From positions 1 to 64,000 of the forward strand of contig JAEXUW010000020.1 of NCBI GenBank assembly GCA_023439835.1: a stretch of DNA of 64,000 bases, given 5' to 3'. Positions within the stretch are counted from its first letter, which is position 1. Each line of letters opens with the position of its first letter. The stretch comes from Bacillota bacterium (GTDB lineage: Bacteria; Bacillota; Clostridia; Oscillospirales; Ruminococcaceae). The notes beneath the pieces were generated by a model. That model searched no databases, was not told the origin of the DNA, and saw nothing but the letters and a program-made list of their open reading frames with translations. Shown in pieces: positions 51,157-59,460 of the stretch. The position numbers were made by a program, and so were the translations under genes.

Positions 51157-51740
51157 GTGTATTTTACGATGTAAAACAGCTTGACCTTATTTCTGTTGCA
51201 GAAAAGTATGGCTTATCCGCACGCAATGACATGATTAACTGTCTGTTCCATGATGACAGAACACCTTCAATGAAGCTTTACCACGACCATTTTTATTGCT
51301 TTGGTTGTGGTGCTCATGGGGATGTCATTGCTTTTACTGCAAAACTTTTCGGGTTATCGCCCTTAAAATCAGCACAGAAACTGCAATCTGATTTTGGTAT
51401 TACAGTTTCGGAAAAGCCTTCAATTCCTGCACAAATAAAAATGATAAATAAGCGTGAACAGGAAAATCGAATATTTCAGATTATTACGAATTATTGTATT
51501 TTTCTTAAGAAATGCAGAACACTCTATGCTCCGAAGTCATCAGATGAGGAACTTCATCCGCTTTTTATTGAAAGTCTGAAAGAGCTTGATAAATTTGAAT
51601 ACCTTTTTGATTATTTTTTGAATGCAACAGATAAAGAACGACATGCTTTCATAGCGGAATGGAAGGAGGTTCTGAATGGAGTCGAACGAAAAATGCACCA
51701 AACCGACAACAAACTGGAGCATATCCCGTCCATTGCATGA
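51153..51740 (+). CDS. CHC2-type zinc-finger (DnaG-primase-like) protein
   Basis: A 195-residue protein. The CHC2 zinc ribbon (INCLFHDDRTPSMKLYHDHFYCFGCGAHGDVIAF) lies at about 30-65, followed by a helical tail. It lacks the Toprim catalytic domain of full primases, so it probably supplies only DNA binding for IME replication with the next gene. The TTG start at 51153 is coupled to the previous stop; no other start fits. It overlaps the next gene by 65 bases. Confidence 0.82.
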   Translation: MSVFYDVKQLDLISVAEKYGLSARNDMINCLFHDDRTPSMKLYHDHFYCFGCGAHGDVIAFTAKLFGLSPLKSAQKLQSDFGITVSEKPSIPAQIKMINKREQENRIFQIITNYCIFLKKCRTLYAPKSSDEELHPLFIESLKELDKFEYLFDYFLNATDKERHAFIAEWKEVLNGVERKMHQTDNKLEHIPSIA

Positions 51741-53151
51741 TAATAAATCAACTCTGCCGAGCTTTCCAGTTAACTGCCTGCCTATAATTCCAAAGGCTAT
51801 GGCAATCGGCATATCACAATCAACTTCAACTGATATTTCAATGTCTGCAACCGCCTTGCTTGCAGCACTTTCCCATTGCTTTTCAGGAGTTTACCGCATG
51901 GAAGGTAAACCTGACCACAGCGAACCGATAACGCTTTATTCACTCATTCTTGCAGAGCCTGCCGAGAGAAAATCCCCAATAATGCGATTTGTAAAAGCTC
52001 CGTTCGTTTCTTTTTCAAAGGAGTACAATGACAGCTATAAAGCACAGATTTACGCCTCACAAGAAGAAAAATCTATACTCCAAGCTGAAATTGAAAAACT
52101 TCAGAAAAGTGGAGAGGCTTCACCCCAAGAAATCGCTCAAAAACGTTCGGAGCTTGATGAAATACAATCGGTTAATTTTCGCCGTGTATGTGTTGATGAT
52201 GTTACACCAGAGGCACTTGTTAAATTATTGAAGGATAATGAAACACTGTTGATGTTATCGGATGAGGCTGGAGTTTTCAAGAATTTCGGAGGAAGATATT
52301 CAAGCGGAGTTCCCAATCTGGATTTGATGCTGAAATGCTGGGGCGGTGAAAGCTTTCAGAAAGACAGATGCGGAAGTGAACCTGTTTTTCTGCCACGACC
52401 GTATCTGTCGGTTTGCCTTTGCGGTCAGCCATATATCCTTGAAGATATGGTGCAAAACAAAGCTTTCCTATCAAGCGGAATGATTGCAAGGTTTCTCTAT
52501 TGCTTCCCAAAATCCTTTGTGGGAAAGCGGAAATATGACACAGTTCCGATTGACAGCAAGCTTATTGAAACCTACAAAAATCTTGTGTTCTCAGCTTTAA
52601 ATTTTAAGTACGGTCGTAAAAATCAACCTGAGATTTATCTGTATTTTACAGTAGATGCAAGAAAAGCTTTCGCCGATTATTATGACACGGCAATTGAACG
52701 TGTTCTGCTCACAGATTTTGCAGAATGTCCCGACTGGGGCGGAAAATATCATGGCTTAATTTTAAGGTTATGCGGTCTTTTACATTGTATAAAATGTTTG
52801 TCTGAAAACGTTCAGCCGGAAACAAAAGAAGTCGATATAATGACACTGGGACAAGCAATTGATATTGCAGATTTTTATAAAAGTCAGGCACGGTATGCCT
52901 ACGGAATTATTGGCGTTGATACCGTCACAGCCGATGCAGAATATATTCTGAAAAAGCTGAGAGCGAACAATATTTCAGAAATCAGCTGTCGTGATTTGCA
53001 AAGGCTTTGCAGGAAATTCAAAGGGGGTAATGAAATAAAACTGCCTTTGGGTTTGCTGAAAGAGAACGGTTTTATCCGAGAAAAAGAACAGGCTTATTCA
53101 GGCAGCGGGCGAAAACCGAGTACCGCTTACGAGGTTAATCCAATGTTGTAA
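51676..53151 (+). CDS. DUF3987-domain protein (helicase/primase-like replication protein)
   Basis: A 491-residue protein. The DUF3987 region includes LYSLILAEPAERKSPIM in the position of a degenerate P-loop, MLSDEAGVF (Walker-B-like), and PYLSVCLCGQPYILE. The C-terminal segment resembles a winged helix (ISEISCRDLQRLCRKF ... LLKENGFIREKE). These proteins accompany CHC2 proteins in small integrative elements and are thought to aid replication. ATG 51676 follows AAGGAGG. The P-loop lacks a normal GxxGxGK(S/T), so ATPase activity is uncertain. Confidence 0.8.
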   Translation: MESNEKCTKPTTNWSISRPLHDNKSTLPSFPVNCLPIIPKAMAIGISQSTSTDISMSATALLAALSHCFSGVYRMEGKPDHSEPITLYSLILAEPAERKSPIMRFVKAPFVSFSKEYNDSYKAQIYASQEEKSILQAEIEKLQKSGEASPQEIAQKRSELDEIQSVNFRRVCVDDVTPEALVKLLKDNETLLMLSDEAGVFKNFGGRYSSGVPNLDLMLKCWGGESFQKDRCGSEPVFLPRPYLSVCLCGQPYILEDMVQNKAFLSSGMIARFLYCFPKSFVGKRKYDTVPIDSKLIETYKNLVFSALNFKYGRKNQPEIYLYFTVDARKAFADYYDTAIERVLLTDFAECPDWGGKYHGLILRLCGLLHCIKCLSENVQPETKEVDIMTLGQAIDIADFYKSQARYAYGIIGVDTVTADAEYILKKLRANNISEISCRDLQRLCRKFKGGNEIKLPLGLLKENGFIREKEQAYSGSGRKPSTAYEVNPML

Positions 53152-53157
53152 TGATAA

Positions 53158-53257
53158 TGTGACATGTGACAAAAAGGACAGAAAGGACAAAACGGAGTTT
53201 TATTCTGTCACATATGTCACATTAGTCACGTGTCACACGCATGTGACATTGGTCACG
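53158..53257. repeat. Cluster of eight GTGAC/GTCAC sites (possible replication or transfer origin)
   Basis: GTGAC or its complement starts at 53159, 53166, 53207, 53216, 53225, 53232, 53243 and 53252, most within TGTGACA or TGTCACA. The cluster lies between the DUF3987 gene and the relaxase. The open frame across it gives a repetitive, non-protein-like translation. Confidence 0.6.
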
Positions 53258-53330
53258 CTGAGGCAGTATTGCCGAATAATTTGCGACACGAAGAATTTTG
53301 TGGAAGCATACGGCACAGCCGAAATGGGTC

Positions 53331-53425
53331 AAGCGTCACGCTTGCGCAATGATACTTTTGATAGGAGTGGACGGAACGGAAATGGATGTCGAAAGTATCT
53401 TTGCGTTACTCTTGACAAGAGTAAC
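53331..53425. repeat. Two inverted repeats upstream of the MobV relaxase
   Basis: AAGCGT-C-ACGCTT (53331-53343) and GTTACTCTT-GAC-AAGAGTAAC (53405-53425). Position directly before the relaxase makes them oriT candidates. AGGCAGTATTGCCG (53261-53274), also found in the ICE1 oriT region, lies between these and the GTGAC cluster. Confidence 0.5.
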
Positions 53426-53487
53426 AGAACCACAGCTACCCGTAACTGAAAAAAAGCAACTTTTTTAACTTGAAGGAGGTTACCTAT

Positions 53488-54615
53488 ATAATAAAAAGGA
53501 CAATCAGCGGTATCATCGGCAAGGGAGATACCTACCACAATAACCGCAAAATCATTACTGAAAATGTGGACACACAGCGTATTTCTGATAACATCATAAT
53601 AAGGCAGGACGATATAAAATCTGTCTATCATGAGCTTTTTGATGAAGCTTTTTCGGAATATAACGCTAAGCAAAAACGCAGTGACAGGGTTATCAAGAAT
53701 TATCATGAACACATTCGCCATTCTCGTCAGGAGAAAGAATTTCATGAGGTCATTTTTCAGATTGGTAACTGTGAAGATACAGCTGTCGGTTCAGAAACAG
53801 CAAAGGTTGCTGCTGAAATTTTAAAGCAGTTTGCAGTTGATTTTGAAAACAGGAATCCGCATGTAAAGGTGTTTAATTCGGTGGTTCATCTGGATGAGGC
53901 AACACCGCATCTGCACATTGATTTTGTTCCGTTTGCCACGGAGCAGAAGCGAGGATTAGCCACAAGAGTTTCACTTTCAAAAGCGTTAGAACAGCAGGGC
54001 TTTGTTAGCGAAGGAAAGTTCAACACCTGTTCAAAGCTCTGGATTGATACCGAAAAAAAGCACCTATCTGAACTCATGCTTTCACGTGGAATTGAGTGGG
54101 AACAGCTCGGCACAGAAAATGAAAATCTATCAGTTTTGAATTATAAAAAGCAGCAGCGACAGAAAGAAGTTTCTGCTCTTGAAAAAGATATTTCTAAGTA
54201 TGCGGATAAGAAATCAAAAATAAAATCTGTTGAAGATATTTCTACGAAAAAGGCACTTATCGGTGATAAGATTACACTTTCTCAGGAGGATTACAATAAT
54301 ATTTCTGCACTGGCTAAAAAACAAATTGCCTCTGAGAAAAATGAGAAGAAACTGAAATCAGAAATTACTACCTTGAAAGCTGAAAAATCTGCTCTTATCT
54401 CCGAAAATTCACAGCTTAAAGAAAAATTCAAGGACAGTAATTCTATCAACCTTCGCCTTGAAAATGCAAAGCTCAAAGAGAAAAATTCTGCTCTTGAAAA
54501 TATGCTTGATAAGGTTGAGCTTTTTCTCAAAACTATGGGGTTATATGAAAAATTTCAACAGTTTATCTTTTCAAAATCTCATGAGAGGCAGAAGCATAAG
54601 GGAGAACTGGAGTAA
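53488..54615 (+). CDS. MobV-type (Mob/Pre) relaxase of IME2, probable ATA start
   Basis: About 375 residues. The N-terminal signature RTISGIIGKGDTYHNNRKII leads to NAKQKRSDRVIKNYHEHI and the metal site VVHLDEATPHLHIDFVPF. The C-terminal half is coiled coil and ends HKGELE. The ribosome site AAGGAGGT (53473-53480) is followed by no ATG, GTG or TTG. ATA at 53488 (7 bases) or 53491 (10 bases) matches the family N-terminus. The only ordinary start, TTG 53470, lies upstream of the ribosome site itself. It mobilises IME2, probably using the machinery of a co-resident ICE. Confidence 0.82.
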   Translation: MIKRTISGIIGKGDTYHNNRKIITENVDTQRISDNIIIRQDDIKSVYHELFDEAFSEYNAKQKRSDRVIKNYHEHIRHSRQEKEFHEVIFQIGNCEDTAVGSETAKVAAEILKQFAVDFENRNPHVKVFNSVVHLDEATPHLHIDFVPFATEQKRGLATRVSLSKALEQQGFVSEGKFNTCSKLWIDTEKKHLSELMLSRGIEWEQLGTENENLSVLNYKKQQRQKEVSALEKDISKYADKKSKIKSVEDISTKKALIGDKITLSQEDYNNISALAKKQIASEKNEKKLKSEITTLKAEKSALISENSQLKEKFKDSNSINLRLENAKLKEKNSALENMLDKVELFLKTMGLYEKFQQFIFSKSHERQKHKGELE

Positions 54616-54622
54616 AACCGTC

Positions 54623-54637
54623 ACCCTGATTTAGGGT
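54623..54637 (+). terminator. Small hairpin after the relaxase
   Basis: ACCCT-GATTT-AGGGT follows the stop codon closely. A related sequence in the opposite orientation lies near 50840 (CCACTCCCCCTGATTC). Weak terminator or repeat. Confidence 0.4.
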
Positions 54638-54665
54638 AGTGGTTTAGACAAGAATGTAAAATTTT

Positions 54666-54706
54666 GTGATACCGTGTTTCACAGGGCCATCGCAAAACGT
54701 GATACC
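54666..54706 (+). repeat. GTGATACC direct repeats, possible integrase arm sites
   Basis: GTGATACC occurs at 54666-54673 and 54699-54706, 33 bp apart (about three helical turns), between relaxase and integrase. Confidence 0.35.
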
Positions 54707-54743
54707 CTTACCAATGAAGACAAGATTCGTGGCACATTTCAGC

Positions 54744-54772
54744 TTGACTTATCACGCTTTAAAGCGTATAAT
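54744..54772 (+). promoter_or_regulatory. Integrase promoter with a 14-bp palindrome in the spacer
   Basis: TTGACT (54744-54749), a 17-base spacer containing ACGCTTTAAAGCGT, TATAAT (54767-54772). Strong promoter, probably regulated. Confidence 0.75.
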
Positions 54773-54819
54773 TGAGTATAGGAATATGCCTGCGGTTTAT
54801 ATTAAGGAGGAATAAACTT

Positions 54820-55953
54820 ATGGCAACAATAACAAAACGTGGCGACAGCTACAGAATAAAGGTATCTTGTGGATATGACGCAAATGGGAAACAGATAATT
54901 AAATCTACTACCTTTACACCACCTAAAGGCACAACACCCAAAAAGGCAGAAAAACTTGCAAATGAATATGCATACAGTTTTGAACAACATTGTCGTGGCT
55001 ATGCTTCGCTTAACGAGAATATGCGTTTCTCAGAGCTTGCCGAATGGTATTTTGAAAATTATGCACCCATTGAGCTAAAAGAAGGCACTGTGTATAATTA
55101 CAGAAGTGCTTATGAAAAGCACATTGCACCTGTTTTCGGAAATATTAAGGTAAAAGACATCACTACTCCTAAGTTAACACAATTTGTACAGTCAATCAAG
55201 CTAAATCCTGAAACTGTTAGGAAAATTTATGTGATAACACAGAGCATTTTTCATAGAGGTGTTGATCAGGGTTTCATCCGTGAATCACCTTGTCATAATG
55301 TCATTCTACCCAAACACAAGTACAAAAAGAAAAAACTTGTTCTTGATGAAGAGCAGACACAAAGATTTTTATCACTTCTCAATACCAAACCATGGGATGA
55401 AGATTTTAAAAGAATCATAAAAGTTCTTCTTTATACTGGGATGCGTTGCGGTGAATGCCTTGCGTTATCGTGGGATGACCTTGATTTTGAAAATAAGGCA
55501 ATATCAATCAACCATAATCTTGCCGATGTTGCAGGAAAACACTATTTGACTACTCCGAAAACACAAAGCAGTATTAGAGTTATTGGAATGAGCGATTCAC
55601 TTGCTGAAATTTTTAAAAAGCAGAAAGTATTTCAGGATAAGATGGAAAAGTATGTTGATGATTTTGCACATCCCGAAATGGTTTTCACATCTTCACTCGG
55701 AAACTACAAAGACAGAAGTGCATTGAACACTTCACTTAAAAGATTTCTGAAAGGTACGGAATTTGAGTTTTTGACTTTGCACAGCCTGCGTCATTGCAAC
55801 GCAACACTTTTGCTGAATAGTGGCGTTGACCTTAAAGTAGTATCAGAACATCTAGGTCATTGTGACATAGGTGTTACAGCAAATGTCTATGCGGATGTTC
55901 TGAAAAGTACCAAAATGAAAGTTGCGGAGCTGATATCGCTTAAACTTGCATAA
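54820..55953 (+). CDS. Tyrosine integrase of IME2 (Tn916 Int-like)
   Basis: A 377-residue protein. An N-terminal arm-binding domain (ATITKRGDSYRIKVSCGYDANGKQ) and a core-binding SAM-like domain (about 70-150) precede the catalytic domain with TGMRCGECLAL (Arg), HSLRHCNATLLL (His-x-x-Arg), LGHCDIGVT (His) and NVYADV (Tyr). It integrates and excises IME2. ATG 54820 follows TAAGGAGGAAT. It ends 125 bases from the 3' end of rpsI, fitting integration next to that gene, a known ICE/IME target in Firmicutes. Confidence 0.92.
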   Translation: MATITKRGDSYRIKVSCGYDANGKQIIKSTTFTPPKGTTPKKAEKLANEYAYSFEQHCRGYASLNENMRFSELAEWYFENYAPIELKEGTVYNYRSAYEKHIAPVFGNIKVKDITTPKLTQFVQSIKLNPETVRKIYVITQSIFHRGVDQGFIRESPCHNVILPKHKYKKKKLVLDEEQTQRFLSLLNTKPWDEDFKRIIKVLLYTGMRCGECLALSWDDLDFENKAISINHNLADVAGKHYLTTPKTQSSIRVIGMSDSLAEIFKKQKVFQDKMEKYVDDFAHPEMVFTSSLGNYKDRSALNTSLKRFLKGTEFEFLTLHSLRHCNATLLLNSGVDLKVVSEHLGHCDIGVTANVYADVLKSTKMKVAELISLKLA

Positions 55954-55959
55954 AACAGA

Positions 55960-56006
55960 AATCCTCCCCGAAAAATCGGAGAGGATTACATAAAACAATC
56001 TGTAAA
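55960..56006 (-). repeat. 47-nt repeat copy A, terminator of rplM-rpsI
   Basis: Nearly identical (2 mismatches) to the complement of 59288-59334. On the minus strand it gives a hairpin (AATCCTC ... GAGGATT) followed by a T-rich stretch. It lies downstream of rpsI and just after the integrase stop. Confidence 0.75.
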
Positions 56007-56078
56007 GACCAAATAAAGACCAAATTGATAATATATTGCCCATAAATCGCGTAAATACGCCGTTTGTAAGGGCTGAAA

Positions 56079-56480
56079 TTATCTCTTTGAGAACTGAGGA
56101 GCACGACGTGCTGCCTTGAGGCCGTACTTCTTTCTTTCCTTCATTCTCGGGTCACGTGTTAAGAAGCCAGCCTTCTTAAGCTCGGGACGGAGATTCTCAT
56201 CAACCTGAAGAAGCGCTCTTGAAAGACCATGTCTAATAGCACCCGCCTGGCCTGTTACTCCACCGCCTGCAACTGTGCAGATAAGATCAAATTTCTCAGT
56301 ATTTCCTGTGAGGGCAAGAGGCTGACGTACAATCAGCTTGAGAGTTTCAAGACCGAAATAATCGTCAATGTTTCTGCCGTTTATTGTGATATTGCCTGAG
56401 CCGGGATAAACACGAACTCTAGCAACAGAGTGCTTTCTTCTGCCTGTTCCATAAAAATATGGCTGCTTTGACTCGTACAT
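56079..56480 (-). CDS. rpsI: 30S ribosomal protein S9
   Basis: A 133-residue S9: YGTGRRKHSVARVRVYPGSG at the N-terminus, GGGVTGQAGAIRHGLSRAL in the middle, and the invariant basic tail ending RAPQFSKR. A core component of the small subunit near the P site. It is co-transcribed with rplM, 16 bases downstream of it. The intact C-terminus shows that IME2 insertion did not damage the gene. Confidence 0.98.
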   Translation of the reverse strand: MYESKQPYFYGTGRRKHSVARVRVYPGSGNITINGRNIDDYFGLETLKLIVRQPLALTGNTEKFDLICTVAGGGVTGQAGAIRHGLSRALLQVDENLRPELKKAGFLTRDPRMKERKKYGLKAARRAPQFSKR

Positions 56481-56496
56481 TCAAAATGCCCCTTTC

Positions 56497-56925
56497 TTAT
56501 ATCTCGTAATTTTCAGGCTTCTGTGCTTCGTGATTGTGTACGGCATCCTTGTAAACACGAAGTCTTTTTGCCTGAGCGCGTCCGAGTGTATTGTTCGGAA
56601 GCATTCCGGTTACGGCGATTGTCATTGCTCTGTCAGAAGCCTCTGACATAAGCTTATCATACTTGATTTCCTTGAGCCCGCCAATCCAGCCTGTGTGCCA
56701 GCGGTAAAACTTGTTCTCAAGCTTCTTTCCTGTGAGTACAGCCTTATCACTATTAATAATGATAACATGATCGCCGCAATCAGCGTGAGGTGCGAATGTT
56801 GGCTTGTGCTTTCCGCGAAGAATGTGAGCTGCTTTAGCGGCAACACGGCCGAGTGCAACACCGTCAGCGTTTAACACATACCATTTGCGACTGATATCTT
56901 CAGCCTTTGGCATAAATGTTGACAT
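56497..56925 (-). CDS. rplM: 50S ribosomal protein L13
   Basis: A 142-residue L13: RKWYVLNADGVALGRVAAKAA, RGKHKPTFAPHADCGDHVIIIN, and GMLPNNTLGRAQAKRLRVY. A large-subunit assembly protein. ATG 56925 follows GGAGGAATATATC; the longer frame upstream has no ribosome site. It is first in the conserved rplM-rpsI operon, under a consensus promoter. Confidence 0.98.
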   Translation of the reverse strand: MSTFMPKAEDISRKWYVLNADGVALGRVAAKAAHILRGKHKPTFAPHADCGDHVIIINSDKAVLTGKKLENKFYRWHTGWIGGLKEIKYDKLMSEASDRAMTIAVTGMLPNNTLGRAQAKRLRVYKDAVHNHEAQKPENYEI

Positions 56926-56997
56926 GATATATTCCTCCGTAATATTTTTTCTTTTCAATCCCCTAATAAAACATAATTGATTGAAACAACATTCACT

Positions 56998-57026
56998 ATT
57001 ATAAGAGTTTATTATTTCGTTGTCAA
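56998..57026 (-). promoter_or_regulatory. Promoter of rplM-rpsI
   Basis: On the minus strand TTGACA (57021-57026), a 17-base spacer, TATAAT (56998-57003): full consensus. Confidence 0.9.
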
Positions 57027-57191
57027 CGGTTGAATTGCCGAATTTTTAATATATATCCCTCAATCTCTGGGTTTCTCTTTGTTTTACTCCATTTCTCTTG
57101 ATTTCTCACAAATCATTCTGTTTTTTTGCTATTGCAATTCCCACTGAAAAACTATATAATAGTATTACTGTTTTTATAGGAGAATGATTAA

Positions 57192-57944
57192 ATGCAAAAA
57201 ATATTGGGATATATGAGAAAAGCAATTCAGGAGTTTGACCTCATTCAAGACGGTGATAGAATTGCCGTCGGTGTGTCAGGAGGAAAGGATAGTCTGGTTC
57301 TTTTAAAAGGGCTTGTTATGCTCAAGCGGTTTATCGGAATAGAATATGATGTAGTGGGAGTTACCCTTGACCCTGGCTTTAACGGTGTTTGGGGGGATTA
57401 TTCTTCTGTTGAAAGAATGTGCGACGAGCTTGGAATTGAATATATAATAAAGCGCACTCAAATAGGGGAAATTATTTTTGATGTGAGAAATGAAAGCAAT
57501 CCTTGCAGTCTTTGTGCGAGAATGCGAAGAGGTGCACTTCACGATGCGGCGAAAGAAGCGCACTGTAATAAAATAGCTCTTGGACACCATTATAATGACG
57601 CTGTTGAAACCTTTGTAATGAACCTTTTCAACGAGGGGCGAATTGGTTGTTTCTCCCCGAAAAGCTATCTGTCTAGAAAGGATTTAACCTTGATACGTCC
57701 GATGGTTTTTGCGCCTGAAAATGAAGTGAGAAAAGCCTGCAACAAAGCAGGCATGGAAATTGTCAAGTCAAAATGCCCTGTTGACGGCTGTACCTCAAGA
57801 GAAAAGACTAAGAGCTTCTTAAGGGATATGGAGAAGCAGAATGACGGCTTTACCTATCGACTTTTTGGAGCGTTAAGACGTTCAGGAGTTGACGGCTGGG
57901 GTTTTAAAAATACAGCAAGGATTCCTGAAAGCCCCGACGAGTAG
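57192..57944 (+). CDS. TtcA-like PP-loop ATPase, tRNA thiolation type
   Basis: A 250-residue protein. The PP-loop SGGKDS (VGVSGGKDSLVLL) is at about 29-34, a CSLC motif (NPCSLCARMRRGAL) near 100, LGHHYNDAVETFVMNL, and a late PVDGCTSREKTK. These fit TtcA/TilS-family enzymes that adenylate tRNA cytidine and insert sulphur through a cysteine-bound cluster. The exact modification (2-thiocytidine or another) is not certain. It is monocistronic and convergent with the VOC gene. Confidence 0.85.
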   Translation: MQKILGYMRKAIQEFDLIQDGDRIAVGVSGGKDSLVLLKGLVMLKRFIGIEYDVVGVTLDPGFNGVWGDYSSVERMCDELGIEYIIKRTQIGEIIFDVRNESNPCSLCARMRRGALHDAAKEAHCNKIALGHHYNDAVETFVMNLFNEGRIGCFSPKSYLSRKDLTLIRPMVFAPENEVRKACNKAGMEIVKSKCPVDGCTSREKTKSFLRDMEKQNDGFTYRLFGALRRSGVDGWGFKNTARIPESPDE

Positions 57945-57948
57945 CCTC

Positions 57949-58332
57949 TTACTCTGTGATTTCAACGATATTCCCGTCGGGGTCAAGCACACAGCTTTCA
58001 TAATAACCGTCGCCTGTTGTTCGTGGCTGACCGACAACGGTATAGCCGTCATTTTCAAGACGGGTTGTGAGCAAATTGACGTTCTCACGACTTCCCACAG
58101 AAAAAGCAATATGAACAATGCCTGTTCTTAACAATGCTGTCGTCTGTTTTTCAAGCTTGGGGCGAGTCATTATTTCAAGCCTTGCACCTTTCTCAAACGA
58201 AAGAAAATATGATTTGAAGCCGGTGGTCTTATTATAATAAAGTTCACCTGAAACTCCCCCAAGATATATTTCATAAAAGCTTTTCAGACGATCTAAGCAG
58301 TCTGTATATATTGCTACATGATTGATTTTCAT
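57949..58332 (-). CDS. VOC-superfamily (glyoxalase/bleomycin-resistance-like) protein
   Basis: A 127-residue protein: INHVAIYTDCLDRLKSFYEIYLGG then ARLEIM, GIVHIAFSVGS, and VLDPDGNIVEITE, giving the His/Glu metal sites of the fold. Substrate unknown. It is only four bases from the end of the converging TtcA-like gene. Confidence 0.88.
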   Translation of the reverse strand: MKINHVAIYTDCLDRLKSFYEIYLGGVSGELYYNKTTGFKSYFLSFEKGARLEIMTRPKLEKQTTALLRTGIVHIAFSVGSRENVNLLTTRLENDGYTVVGQPRTTGDGYYESCVLDPDGNIVEITE

Positions 58333-58597
58333 TTCATCAGCCCTTCCTTATTATAATAGAATAATAACATAACGCTTTATTTATGGCAACATATTTCGCC
58401 TGTTCTTGGCATAGGCTCATGTTTTTATTAAACAGGGTTTATTTTTTTGTAAAAAAGAAGTATAATATATGAGGGTACATACTTTCACACTTTATCAGGT
58501 ACTGTAAATGTTTTTTGTAAAGTAAATCTCCATGAAATTTACTCTATACAAGATCTTTCAGGCAAGCTGATTTTATTCTATTTTTTTGGAGGGCATA

Positions 58598-59263
58598 ATG
58601 AGTTTAGTTACATTTAGATATATAAAGGACAATGAAGAAATAAAAACCTACATAACAATGGCTGACAAAACAATTGAGGCGCTAGGCTACACTGAGCATT
58701 CCTTTGCACATGTTGGAATCGTCGCTGAAAATTCGGCAATGATTTTAGAAGGGCTTAATTATTCTGAGCGTGTGATTGAACTTGCTAGAATTGCCGGCTA
58801 TATGCATGATATCGGAAATGTAATAAACAGGGCTAATCATGCTCAAAGCGGTGCTATTATGGCCTTTAGGCTTCTTGACAAAATAAATGTACCTGCGGAC
58901 GAAATTGCACAGATAGTTTCTGCTATCGGTCACCATGATGAGGGCACAGCGCACCCGCTCAGTCCTCTTTCCGCCGCAATTATTATCGCTGATAAAACAG
59001 ATGTAAGGCGCTCAAGAGTTAGAAATACTGACCTTATCACTTTCGATATTCATGACAGAGTGAACTATGCCGCTGAAAAATCAAGTCTGTATTTCAGGGA
59101 GGATAACAGCGTTCTCGTTATGGATTTGACTATTGACACTGATATTTCATCGGTTATGGAGTATTTTGAGATTTTTCTAGAAAGAATGCTTCTATGCAAA
59201 AAATCGGCAATGTATCTAGGCATTAGATTTGAGGTTGTCATAAACGGGCTTAATATGCTGTAA
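58598..59263 (+). CDS. HD-domain phosphohydrolase
   Basis: A 221-residue protein: HSFAHVGIVAENSAMI, then the HD pair IAGYMHDIGNV, and GHHDEGTAHPLSPLSAAIIIADKTDV, the metal-binding residues of an HD-type nucleotide or cyclic-nucleotide phosphohydrolase. ATG 58598 follows GGAGGG. The 58333-58597 gap has AT-rich DNA and no feature beyond possible promoter boxes. It is followed by a hairpin terminator. Confidence 0.85.
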   Translation: MSLVTFRYIKDNEEIKTYITMADKTIEALGYTEHSFAHVGIVAENSAMILEGLNYSERVIELARIAGYMHDIGNVINRANHAQSGAIMAFRLLDKINVPADEIAQIVSAIGHHDEGTAHPLSPLSAAIIIADKTDVRRSRVRNTDLITFDIHDRVNYAAEKSSLYFREDNSVLVMDLTIDTDISSVMEYFEIFLERMLLCKKSAMYLGIRFEVVINGLNML

Positions 59264-59287
59264 GCTATTTATTATATAACTATGCTT

Positions 59288-59334
59288 TTTATAGATTGTT
59301 TTATGTAATCCTCTCTGATTTTTCGGGGAGGATT
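59288..59334 (+). repeat. 47-nt repeat copy B, terminator of the HD gene
   Basis: Inverted copy of 55960-56006. On + it forms AATCCTC ... GAGGATT, followed by CCTTTTT, serving as terminator of the HD gene. Confidence 0.8.
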
Positions 59335-59460
59335 CCTTTTTGGAGTTAAGCAATACCAACTCCGCTACTTTATTTTCATTTTGGCCGTGAAATATATTTA
59401 AGGATTATTTAATAATTGCCATGATATACTGAAAACACAATAAGGAAAGGAGCAGTAAAA

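Noticed and set aside
53159..53449. 96-codon open frame across the GTGAC repeat region
   Set aside because: The translation is repetitive (TYVTLVTCHTHVTLVTL), has no ribosome site, and is explained by the repeat array.
54616..54660. Repeat related to about 50836-50866 as IME2 ends
   Set aside because: The similarity is partial and the two copies are inverted, whereas integrase att sites should be direct. I kept only the local hairpin.
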